Part shown: positions 54,571 through 62,359 of the stretch, one piece after another
Layout of the letters: the number at the start of each line of letters is the position of its first letter
Position numbering within the stretch: the stretch's first letter is position 1
Assembly: GCA_947244325.1 (NCBI GenBank)
Contig: CAMXJY010000001.1
Location: 235,322-299,321, forward strand
Length of the DNA: 64,000 nt
Source: an uncultured Clostridium sp.
GTDB taxonomy: Bacteria > Bacillota > Clostridia > TANB77 > CAG-508
Reading direction: 5' to 3'
Position numbers and translations under genes: made by a program
The notes under the pieces: generated by a model
Seen by the model: only the letters and a program-made list of their open reading frames with translations
What the model was told of the DNA's origin: nothing
Databases searched by the model: none

Positions 54571-56230
54571 ATGATAAAAAAATTACTAAATAATATATTT
54601 GGTTATAAAGAAAAACAAGAATACAACTTTATATTGCCTAATGTATCTAATAATATTCCTGAAACAGAATTTGATAAAGAAGATACTACCACTGTATCTA
54701 GTAATCTACAAAGCAATATAGAGTACTTAAGAGCAAAATATAATATGTTAATAAATAGTGATGTAAAAATTAAAGAATTTAATATACCTATAAAAACTAA
54801 AAAAGTTCCTGCTTTTCTACTTTACATTGATGGTATGGTAAATGAAGATAGTATAAATGATTTTGTACTAGAACCTATCTTTCTTCGTAATTCTATAAGA
54901 ATGAATGAAACTAATCAAAATAGTAATCAAACACGATATATAAAATTCAATTTAGAAAACTTCCTATTTTCAAGTCTTATTCCTCAAAACAGTATAAAAA
55001 AAGAAAGTGAATTTAAAGAAATCATTTCTATGGTAAATTCAGGTTTTTGTGCACTATTTGTTGAAACTTTAGAAAGTGCAATTTGTATTGAGAGTAAAGG
55101 GTTTAAAGGGCGTAGTATTGCTGAACCAGTTACAGAAGCTGTTGTAAAAGGCTCTCATGAAGGATTTGTTGAAAATATAAGAACTAATACATCTTTACTT
55201 AGAAAAATAATTAATAATGAAAAATTGATTATAGAAGAAATTTCTGTTGGTAGTATTAGTAAAACTAAAGTAGCTATATGCTATATGAAAGATATTGCAA
55301 ATGATGATTTAGTAGCAGAAACCAAATATAGAGTAAATAATCTTGAAATTGATTATTTATTATCTTCAGGTCAACTTGAGCAATTTATAAAAGATAATAA
55401 AATAACTGCATTCCCCCAAACTATATCTACAGAAAGACCTGATAAAACTTGTAATTACTTGTTACTTGGTAGAGTTGTTATATTAGTAAACGGCTCCCCA
55501 TTTTCTATTATATTGCCAGCTGTTTTAGTAGATTTTTTAACTTCACCAGAAGATTCAAATTTAAACTACCATTATGCAAATTTTCTTAGATTTTTAAGAC
55601 TTCTTGCATTAATTGCTGCTTTATTTATGCCTGGTCTTTATATTGCAATAACAATGTATCATCATGAATTAATTCCATCAGAACTTCTATTTGCAATAAT
55701 TGCTGCAAGAGAAGCTATACCCTTCCCTATATTTTTTGAAATAATAATTATGGAAGTTTCTTTTGAATTACTTCAAGAAGCTAGTATACGTGTTCCTTCA
55801 TCATTTAGTACAACTGTCCGGAATAATTGGAGCATTAATACTCGGAGATGCTGCAGTTTCTGCAAATATTGTAAGCCCTATTCTTATTATAATTGTAGCT
55901 TTTGTAGGAATATCTGCTTTTGCTATACCTGATAACTCGCTACGTTTTGCAATTAGAATGTTTAGATTTATGTATACAGTTTTAGGATATACAGCAGGAT
56001 TTTTAGGAATTGCACTAGGATTTTTTATACACTTTTTATTATTGTCAAAACAAAGCTCTTTTGGTGTTCCATTCTTTTCACCTTATATACCTTTTAGAGG
56101 TTTATCTGATAATGAAACACTATATATTGACCCAGTTTGGAAACGTGAAAAAAGAAGTAATTTCTTAAATACTAAAAAACCAGATATTGAACGTCACATC
56201 AGTATGAAATGGAGGCAACATGGAAAATAA
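54571..56230 (+). CDS. gerAA: Spore germination receptor subunit GerAA, needs one +1 frameshift
   Basis: AAAAGGAG precedes the ATG. The full 552-residue GerA protein has the cytoplasmic N-terminal domain (ARGINESS: residues about 40-280, with GFKGRSIAEPVTEAVVKGSHEGF) and a C-terminal membrane domain of about five helices (PFPIFFEIIIMEVSFELLQEASIRVPS). The first frame fails at ACT GTC CGG AAT. Skipping one C (55819) gives VGIIGALILGDAAVSANIVSP, the normal continuation of GerA family members. The downstream gerAB start and its GGAGG lie inside the correct end of this gene (overlap 56220-56230). It senses germinants together with GerAB and GerAC. Confidence 0.88.
55819..55821 (+). other. CGG recoding site 3 (gerAA)
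   Basis: GTC CGG AAT AAT in the zero frame; a +1 shift reads GGA ATA ATT GGA and re-enters the conserved GerA membrane domain. Confidence 0.65.
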
Positions 56231-57314
56231 TTATAAGCTTGAAAAAAAAGAAGCTATTTTAATAATATTAATGATTATGATTAATAAATTAATTTTAAAT
56301 GTTCCATATTATATTGTAAATATTGTTGCTACAGGTGCTATTGCAAATATCATATATATTGGTATTATTGACTTTACATTTTTATTAATAATTATAAAAT
56401 TATTTAGTAAGTTTGAAAATTCAGATATTTTAGATGTTTCAGAATTTTTAGGTGGAAAAATATTAAAAACGATAATAAGTATACTTTCAATATCATTATT
56501 ACTATTAGTTGCTTTTATAACTTTATTAGATTTTTCAAATGTTCTTCATACTATTTATTTTTCAAATTTTGATATGATGTTTATAGTATTATTATTTCTT
56601 GGTGGAATTTTAATTGCTAATCTTATAGGAATAAAATCAATATCTAATTCAATTAGCTTTTTTGTTCCTTTTGTAATTATAAGCATTATTATTACTTTTT
56701 TTGCAGTATGGAATAATTTTGATATAAAAAATCTAACTCCTATACTTGGTAAAGATTTTCATACAACTTTTGTTTTAGGCTCTAGTAATGCTTTTGCTAT
56801 GTATATTATTGTATATATTTATTTTATAAAACCTCTTTTAAAAGAACCTACAGAATTTAAAAGCATTTCTATAATATCATACATTATTTCTTTTTGTTTA
56901 TTGTTAATAACAACAATATCAATGCTTACTCTTTTTAATACAAGTTCTGGAAACGAACCTATAAATTCGTTATTTTTACTTGCAAGGCAAATAGAACTTG
57001 GTAATTTTATACAAAGAGTAGATGCTATATTTATACTACTATGGATATTATCAATTTTTTCTTACTTAAGTTTTGTAGTTTTTATAATAAATAGAATTAT
57101 AAAGAAATTAACAAATGTCTCAAATGAAAAAATGATTTCATATTCTACATGTAGTATATTATTTGGACTAACTTTAATCCCTTTTAATGTATCTCAAATT
57201 CATTTTATTGAAAATACAATTTACAGATATGTAATTTTAGGATTTGTTTTTGGTTTAGGAATATCTCTTCTAATACTAGCAAATATTAAGAAGAAAATGA
57301 AAGGAAAAACTTAA
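56220..57314 (+). CDS. gerAB: Spore germination receptor subunit GerAB (permease-like)
   Basis: 364 residues with ten membrane helices, the layout of the GerAB/amino-acid-polyamine permease-like family. It binds the small-molecule germinant within the membrane in characterised relatives. The start overlaps gerAA by 11 bases and is preceded by GGAGG. It is followed three bases later by gerAC. Confidence 0.9.
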   Translation: MENNYKLEKKEAILIILMIMINKLILNVPYYIVNIVATGAIANIIYIGIIDFTFLLIIIKLFSKFENSDILDVSEFLGGKILKTIISILSISLLLLVAFITLLDFSNVLHTIYFSNFDMMFIVLLFLGGILIANLIGIKSISNSISFFVPFVIISIIITFFAVWNNFDIKNLTPILGKDFHTTFVLGSSNAFAMYIIVYIYFIKPLLKEPTEFKSISIISYIISFCLLLITTISMLTLFNTSSGNEPINSLFLLARQIELGNFIQRVDAIFILLWILSIFSYLSFVVFIINRIIKKLTNVSNEKMISYSTCSILFGLTLIPFNVSQIHFIENTIYRYVILGFVFGLGISLLILANIKKKMKGKT

Positions 57315-57317
57315 AAT

Positions 57318-58454
57318 ATGAAAAAAAGGATTCAAGCTATAATTATTTTAATAATTTCATTATTTACATTTACTGGATGCTATTATACAAGAGGAATTGA
57401 TGGATCCTATTTTATAACAGCTTTAGGACTTGATGAAGCAGAAAACGGATTATTAAAAATAAGTGTTCAAATTGCTTCCACTTCTGGTGAAAGTGAATCT
57501 AGTGGATCATCTCAAGCAAGTAGTTATAAAATTTATTCAGTAGAAGCTTCAACAATAGATGAAGGAATAACTATTTTAAATAATTACTTAAATAAACAAA
57601 TAAATTTATCACATTGTTCAGCATTAATAATTTCAGAAAAATTAGCTACAGATGGCATAAAAACTTATTTCAACACTTTAAGTAATAATAGTGAATTACG
57701 CCATAGTTGCCAATTAATTGTAAGTTCAACTACAGCAAATGATGTTTTAGAAAAAATAGCAAATTCAGGAGAAGTATTTTCTTCAAGAATGTTTGATTAT
57801 TTAACAACTTCAGCAGATTATACAGGATTTACAATTGAATCAACATTTGGAACTTTCTTCCAGGCAATTCATAACAACTCTTTTGAACCAGTTGCTATAT
57901 ATATTACAGTTTCTGATGATACTGTTCAAACTGATGGAATAGCTATTTTTAAAGATGAATTTATGGTTGGACATATTGATGCAATGAATTCTATTTCTCA
58001 TTTGATAGTAACAAACGAATTAAATACATGTATACTAACCATAGACAATCCTTTTGATGCTCAAGAAAAATTAGACTTAGAAGTTAGTTTATATAAAAAC
58101 ACCAAAAATCAAGTACAAATTATAAATGGTACTCCTTATATAACTATAGATGTATATCCAGAAGGAACAATTCGTAGTTCTGGAAGTACTTTTAACTATA
58201 TTGATTATTCTAATATTGAAATAGTTGAAAATGCTTTAAATAATTATTTAGAAAAAACTTTAAAAGAATATCTATATTCAATCACTAAAACCTATAATTC
58301 AGATATAGCAGGATTTGAAGGAATTTGTAAATCAAAATATCTTACAGAAAAAGAATTTGAACATCTTCATTGGGAAGAAGTTTTTCAAGATTCATTTTTT
58401 GATGTGTCTGTAGAAACAAAAATAAACTCAAGTAATTTATTTAATAAAGAATAG
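57318..58454 (+). CDS. gerAC: Spore germination receptor subunit GerAC (lipoprotein)
   Basis: 378 residues. The N-terminal signal ends in a lipobox, FTFTGC with Cys21, followed by RGIDGSYFITALGLDE, the GerAC start pattern. The rest is the three-domain GerAC fold; the ELRHSCQLIVSS segment and the C-terminal LHWEEVFQDSFFDVSVETKI are recognisable. It is a membrane-anchored lipoprotein on the outer face of the inner spore membrane. It completes a gerAA-AB-AC operon. Confidence 0.92.
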   Translation: MKKRIQAIIILIISLFTFTGCYYTRGIDGSYFITALGLDEAENGLLKISVQIASTSGESESSGSSQASSYKIYSVEASTIDEGITILNNYLNKQINLSHCSALIISEKLATDGIKTYFNTLSNNSELRHSCQLIVSSTTANDVLEKIANSGEVFSSRMFDYLTTSADYTGFTIESTFGTFFQAIHNNSFEPVAIYITVSDDTVQTDGIAIFKDEFMVGHIDAMNSISHLIVTNELNTCILTIDNPFDAQEKLDLEVSLYKNTKNQVQIINGTPYITIDVYPEGTIRSSGSTFNYIDYSNIEIVENALNNYLEKTLKEYLYSITKTYNSDIAGFEGICKSKYLTEKEFEHLHWEEVFQDSFFDVSVETKINSSNLFNKE

Positions 58455-58467
58455 ACATGTAGACACT

Positions 58468-58523
58468 GGGACGGAGGTTTTGTCTAAAATTAATTAAATA
58501 AATTTAGACAAAACCTCCGTCCC
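58468..58523. repeat. Long perfect inverted repeat, REP/RAYT-like
   Basis: Two perfect 21-base arms (58468-58488 and 58503-58523; the left starts GGGACGGAGGTTTTG) surround an AT-only loop. The GGGACGG...GTC arms are much richer in G+C than the surroundings. GACACTGGGACGG at the edge is reminiscent of REP elements mobilised by RAYT (Y1) transposases in Firmicutes. No transposase is present in the window. It could also terminate the ger operon. Confidence 0.65.
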
Positions 58524-58549
58524 CCTATCTAGAAAGGAGAAAAACTTTT

Positions 58550-58717
58550 ATGAAAATACTTGCAATACTACTTTTAATTTTTTGTTTTATTAAAAGCATA
58601 TATTATTCTATATTTGAAATAAAAGAAAAACAAAATAAGCTTGCTGGAATAACAATCATCTTCTTGTCACTCCTTGGACTTATTTTGCCTTTGTTTCTAT
58701 TAATAATTATTTACTAA
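58550..58717 (+). CDS. Small membrane protein of 55 residues
   Basis: ATG at 58550 follows AAAGGAG with an eight-base gap and encodes 55 residues: two hydrophobic helices (about 3-18 and 32-54) joined by a charged loop (FEIKEKQNKLAG). It overlaps the converging gene at 58707 by 11 bases and follows the REP-like palindrome after gerAC. The size and position are compatible with a small accessory membrane protein of germination systems, but I recognise no family. Confidence 0.5.
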   Translation: MKILAILLLIFCFIKSIYYSIFEIKEKQNKLAGITIIFLSLLGLILPLFLLIIIY

Positions 58718-59558
58718 TTTTTTCTTTTTTCAAAACTTTAAAAATTGAATATATTAGTATCCCTAAAACACCTAAAAACACGAACAATGTAGCATTTTTA
58801 TCAAATTGATATATTAAATCTTTTATTATATTTATTATTAAATTACTTATTGAAGTAGTTAATATAAGTAAATTATCTATATTTATATTAGAATTTATAG
58901 CTGTAATACCTATTTTTATTAAAATTCCTACTGTTAAAATTGATATAGATAAAAAATTTATAGCAACTGGCAAACTTTTTATATTAAATAAAATAATTAA
59001 TACTACAAGTATACCTATAGTTATTATAGGTATATTTCCTATTTTATTTGAAATAACATTTAATTTCTCAATTACTAAATGAGCTTCTGTATATAATGTA
59101 GTAGAAGTATTAACAATACTATCATATTCATTTACTATTAAATCTTCAAATTTATTTATATTCTCTTTTCCTTGTTCGTTAAGAGTTTTTCCCTCAGAAA
59201 CTAAATACTGCTCTATTTTATTGTCTAAATTATTTCTAATAGTTTGGCTACTTAAATTTATTTCTGTTCCTTCATAAATACAATTTACTATACTTAAAAC
59301 ATCATTTTTTATTGTATCTTCAGTAAATAAATCTTTTATTATATCTTCTGGCAAACCTGATTGATATATGTATTTTTCAAAACCACTTTCTACTTCTCTA
59401 CTTATTTGTAAATAAACCTCTGTTTCTTCCATTTTTGATAATAAATAATCTTTATCTAAAAATCTATCTTCTAAAACAGAATAAAACATATTTACCAATA
59501 TTACCAAAGATAATATGAAAGACAAAACTATACACACTAAATTTTTTAATAACTTCAT
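58707..59558 (-). CDS. Membrane protein of unknown function next to sortase
   Basis: 283 residues. An N-terminal membrane helix (8-28) is followed by a helical extracytoplasmic domain of about 140 residues, then three or four membrane helices and a basic tail. The gene is eight bases past the class D sortase gene in the same direction. The order substrate, sortase, this protein suggests it takes part in surface-protein anchoring. The family is not recognised. Confidence 0.6.
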   Translation of the reverse strand: MKLLKNLVCIVLSFILSLVILVNMFYSVLEDRFLDKDYLLSKMEETEVYLQISREVESGFEKYIYQSGLPEDIIKDLFTEDTIKNDVLSIVNCIYEGTEINLSSQTIRNNLDNKIEQYLVSEGKTLNEQGKENINKFEDLIVNEYDSIVNTSTTLYTEAHLVIEKLNVISNKIGNIPIITIGILVVLIILFNIKSLPVAINFLSISILTVGILIKIGITAINSNINIDNLLILTTSISNLIINIIKDLIYQFDKNATLFVFLGVLGILIYSIFKVLKKEKISK

Positions 59559-59566
59559 TTTTTCTC

Positions 59567-60184
59567 CTATTCTTCAACTCTATCTGCATATACTACATAT
59601 CTTTGAGTTGCATGCCCTATATTATTAATTGGATAGCATGTGTATATCATTAAAATTTCCTTTTCAGTTTGAATTGGAACTTTATCTACATCATTTTCTC
59701 CTATTATTTTAGTATCATATATTTTATATTTGAAATTTCCATATGTTGTATTTAATTCAATTATATCGCCTTTTTCTGCTTTAGGAAGATTTCCTAAAAA
59801 CTTTTTAAAATTATGACCTGCTAAAATAATACTTCCACCTTCTCCAGGAAAATATGAACTTTCATCATGTGCAATACCATTTTTTAAAATTGTATAATCA
59901 GCTCCATAATAAATAGGTAAATCAATTTGTGCACTTTCTATTTTTAAGCTTGCATAATTTGTTCCATAAGTAGGATAATTAATTAATGTTCCACCTTCTA
60001 AAACTGGTGTTATTGTTTGTACATTGTCTTTATCTACCGTAATTATATTCAAAAGATATGTTGCCATTTCAAATTTTTCTTTTGTTATCTTTTGAACTCC
60101 AAAAGTTATAATAAATACAAACAAAAGAGCAACTACTATCGAAAATATAGCTGCTCTTAATATTTTTACTATTTTTTTAATCAT
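59567..60184 (-). CDS. Class D sortase
   Basis: 205 residues. One N-terminal membrane helix (about 10-30), then the sortase barrel: SIILAGHNFKKF (near 117) has the catalytic His, MIYTCYPINN (near 177) the catalytic Cys in a TLxTC-like motif, and ATQRYVVYADRV (near 192) the Arg. Its short length and the AGHN/TCYP pattern fit class D (or E) sortases. It would cleave a sorting signal and anchor proteins to the peptidoglycan. The putative substrate gene is directly upstream (60191). Confidence 0.9.
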   Translation of the reverse strand: MIKKIVKILRAAIFSIVVALLFVFIITFGVQKITKEKFEMATYLLNIITVDKDNVQTITPVLEGGTLINYPTYGTNYASLKIESAQIDLPIYYGADYTILKNGIAHDESSYFPGEGGSIILAGHNFKKFLGNLPKAEKGDIIELNTTYGNFKYKIYDTKIIGENDVDKVPIQTEKEILMIYTCYPINNIGHATQRYVVYADRVEE

Positions 60185-60190
60185 TAACTC

Positions 60191-60790
60191 TTAAGCTCTT
60201 TTTTTTGCAACTACTACTGCACCGGCAACAACTGCTATAGCTACACATGCAAATATTGCATAATTTGCTCCTGTATATAATAATTTTGTTGTTTTTGTTC
60301 CTGCTTGAGATGCTGCTCCACCTTGTGCTGGTGTTTTAGCTGGTGTTTGTTGGTAAACAACTAATGATTCTGCTTTTCCAGAAGCTAATACTTTATTTCC
60401 ATTATATAATGTAAAAGTATTATCTTTTGTATTAACATTTAATGTTAATCCTACAGCATTAGCTGCTTCAACAGCTAAATAAATCACTTTTGTTTTTACA
60501 TCTTTGCTTAAGTTTTCCATTCTAGTTACACCTGTAGATGCTACTAAATTTTCTGCTTCTTTTATTTTAGCATATGCTACATCTGCTTGTGCATCTGTAA
60601 CATTGTTTTGTATATAATCTTTAATTGCTGATTTTTGGCTGTTTGTTAATTCAAATACCATTCCATTGATATTATGTATATCTAATACATAATTTGATAA
60701 ATCTTGTGTTCCTGCATTAACATATAATGACATTGTAACTACAGCTAAAAGTACAACTGCCATAACTAATAATTTTGATAATTTTCTCAT
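60191..60790 (-). CDS. Probable sortase substrate, secreted surface protein
   Basis: 199 residues. An N-terminal signal peptide ends near residue 26 (LYVNAG). The mature helical and beta parts are followed by a Pro/Ala/Gln-rich linker (TPAKTPAQGGAASQAG), then KLLYTGANYA, a hydrophobic helix and a KKRA tail. This is the layout of an LPxTG-type signal with the variant LLYTG. The adjacent sortase (six bases after the stop) is the natural partner. The function of the anchored protein is unknown. Confidence 0.75.
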   Translation of the reverse strand: MRKLSKLLVMAVVLLAVVTMSLYVNAGTQDLSNYVLDIHNINGMVFELTNSQKSAIKDYIQNNVTDAQADVAYAKIKEAENLVASTGVTRMENLSKDVKTKVIYLAVEAANAVGLTLNVNTKDNTFTLYNGNKVLASGKAESLVVYQQTPAKTPAQGGAASQAGTKTTKLLYTGANYAIFACVAIAVVAGAVVVAKKRA

Positions 60791-60942
60791 TTTTCTCTCC
60801 TTTTTTCTAACAAAAAAATTTAACTCATATAAATATTATAATATAAAGCAGGTTAGGAATGCAATACTTTTTTGAAAAATATCTCCTTTTTATGTAAATT
60901 TTATTTTTGTATTTTTTTGAATTAAATAATTTTATATAAATT

Positions 60943-60975
60943 GGAAAACTCCCAAACTTAATGTTTGGAAGCTCC
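60943..60975 (-). terminator. Hairpin between the sortase operon and the next gene pair
   Basis: ACTCCCAAAC and GTTTGGAAGCTCC form an imperfect stem. A T run follows on the plus strand and a shorter one on the minus strand. It lies 50 bases past the stop at 61028. Confidence 0.5.
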
Positions 60976-61027
60976 TTTTTTTCAATATTCAATTTTTAAA
61001 CTTAGAGTACTTCTTAGTACACTTTAA

Positions 61028-61480
61028 TCATTCCTTGACCAATTTTAGTTCATAGGATTCCAAATAGTTTTTACCTTCGCCAACATAATACACTTCAGAT
61101 ACCTGAACTGGTGCCATGTCGCCTACCTTATACTTGGCAAATGTTTCTTCTCTTACCTGTATCTGCGCTGTGCCATCTAATGAATTCGAATACCTAACAG
61201 TAAAATACCATTCCGTTACGGTATACGGAACTGGCATGAACATATAAGATCCTACTTTACTCACCTCTTCTTCATCCATAGACACAATTTCCAATTCTTT
61301 TACATATTCCTTGGTGTCTCTTAGACTATTTTCTATATCGTCTTGATGCCATTTTACAAAAAGAAGTCCCAAAGAACTCACCAACAAAAAAATTGCAATT
61401 ACCCACACACCTGCATTACTGTCCCGGCTGACAGGCTCAAACGGTACTACCTTTTTCTTCTTTTTTTTCTTTTTACCCAT
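61028..61480 (-). CDS. Small membrane-anchored protein (paralogue B)
   Basis: 150 residues: a run of eight lysines at 3-10, one membrane helix at about 27-44, and an extracytoplasmic beta-rich domain (about 60-150). The core WYFTVRYSNSLDGTAQIQV matches YYFTLEYNNSVNGTIELEV in the gene upstream, so these are tandem paralogues. The ribosome-binding leader CCTAGGAGGGGTTAAC is also shared. It is more G+C-rich than its surroundings and uses CGG (61426-61424, in frame); a +1 shift there would soon hit a stop. It may have been acquired. Function is unknown. Confidence 0.6.
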   Translation of the reverse strand: MGKKKKKKKKVVPFEPVSRDSNAGVWVIAIFLLVSSLGLLFVKWHQDDIENSLRDTKEYVKELEIVSMDEEEVSKVGSYMFMPVPYTVTEWYFTVRYSNSLDGTAQIQVREETFAKYKVGDMAPVQVSEVYYVGEGKNYLESYELKLVKE

Positions 61481-61523
61481 GTTAACCCCTCCTAGGTCAA
61501 AAAAATTAAATTGTAACTACACA

Positions 61524-61985
61524 TTATTTAATTATTATTGTGTTACCAAATAGTTGTATCTCTACGAGATTTTTTTCTTCATTACTAGTATCATATAATT
61601 CTGATACATTAGCTTTCACAAAATCTCCTTCTTCATACCACCCATACACCTCTTCACTTACTTCCAGCTCTATTGTTCCATTAACTGAATTATTATACTC
61701 TAAGGTGAAATAGTATTTAGTATTAGTGGTTGGAAGATACCAATACGCCTCACCGTTGAACATTAAAAGTTGGTCATCCTCTTCCTTAAATACTTTGTGT
61801 ATTATTTCTAATTCGTCCACATAAGTATTTCTATCATATTTTTTACTATTTCCTTGCATAGCGCAATATAAAATCGCTAATATGATAACTCCTACAATAA
61901 TAATTACCGCAATTAATGTGTTATGTACTCTCCTTTCTTTCCGTGTAAACTCACTTTCGAAAAATAAATTCTTATTTTTCCCCAT
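61524..61985 (-). CDS. Small membrane-anchored protein (paralogue A)
   Basis: 153 residues with a charged N-terminus, one membrane helix (about 24-44) and the same extracytoplasmic domain as the next gene, including YYFTLEYNNSVNGT near 94. The start is preceded by CCTAGGAGGGGTTG. It has an in-frame CGG (61943-61941) followed by A, the exact context of the recoding sites, yet a shift there would terminate within a dozen codons, so it must be read as a sense codon if the gene is active. This makes it the most useful counter-example to the CGG rule. Confidence 0.6.
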   Translation of the reverse strand: MGKNKNLFFESEFTRKERRVHNTLIAVIIIVGVIILAILYCAMQGNSKKYDRNTYVDELEIIHKVFKEEDDQLLMFNGEAYWYLPTTNTKYYFTLEYNNSVNGTIELEVSEEVYGWYEEGDFVKANVSELYDTSNEEKNLVEIQLFGNTIIIK

Positions 61986-62099
61986 AATTCAACCCCTCCT
62001 AGGCAAAACTATCTGATAAAACTTCTGCTACATTTTAATTATACTACTTCAAAAATATTATGTCAATCTCACTAATCTATATATTTTTTTAAAATTATC

Positions 62100-62128
62100 T
62101 TGCATTATCTTTTTTTATAATGTATAAT
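62100..62128 (+). promoter_or_regulatory. Promoter of tRNA-Trp
   Basis: TTGCAT (62100-62105), 17 bases, TATAAT (62123-62128), about 18 bases before the tRNA. Confidence 0.7.
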
Positions 62129-62145
62129 GATATGGTAATTTTGAT

Positions 62146-62220
62146 AGGGGTATAGTGTTAATGGTAGCACATCGGTCTCCAAAACCGCTTGTGTGGGTTC
62201 GAATCCTACTACCCCTGCCA
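62146..62220 (+). tRNA. tRNA-Trp (anticodon CCA)
   Basis: A 75-base cloverleaf. The acceptor stem is AGGGGTA with TACCCCT, the anticodon loop is CTCCAAA (anticodon CCA, reads UGG), the T-arm holds GGTTCGAATCC, G is the discriminator and CCA is encoded at 62218-62220. It is the only tRNA in the window. Its anticodon is normal, so it does not read CGG. Confidence 0.96.
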
Positions 62221-62223
62221 CAC

Positions 62224-62261
62224 AAAAAAGCTAGATTTAAACGATAATCTAGCTTTTTTAT
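62224..62261 (+). terminator. Terminator after tRNA-Trp
   Basis: AAAAAGCTAGATT pairs with AATCTAGCTTTTTT, directly after the tRNA. Confidence 0.85.
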
Positions 62262-62303
62262 TTTATTTAGTAGAAAAATCCTCTAGACTTTCTACTAAAT
62301 AAA
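62262..62303. repeat. Palindromic intergenic repeat, copy D
   Basis: Perfect 15-base arms TTTATTTAGTAGAAA (62262-62276) and complement (62289-62303). The stem resembles the element at 32491 and the flanking GCCTTCGGCAATTTTGTACA resembles the flank of the one at 18558. Confidence 0.6.
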
Positions 62304-62359
62304 GCCTTCGGCAATTTTGTACACAAATTTACTAATTCTTTATCTTAGGAGGTGTTTTT

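Noticed and set aside
62146-62220. tRNA-Trp as the decoder of CGG (reassignment to Trp)
   Set aside because: The anticodon is CCA, which reads UGG and not CGG. Moreover a sense reassignment would not restore the frame at the five sites.
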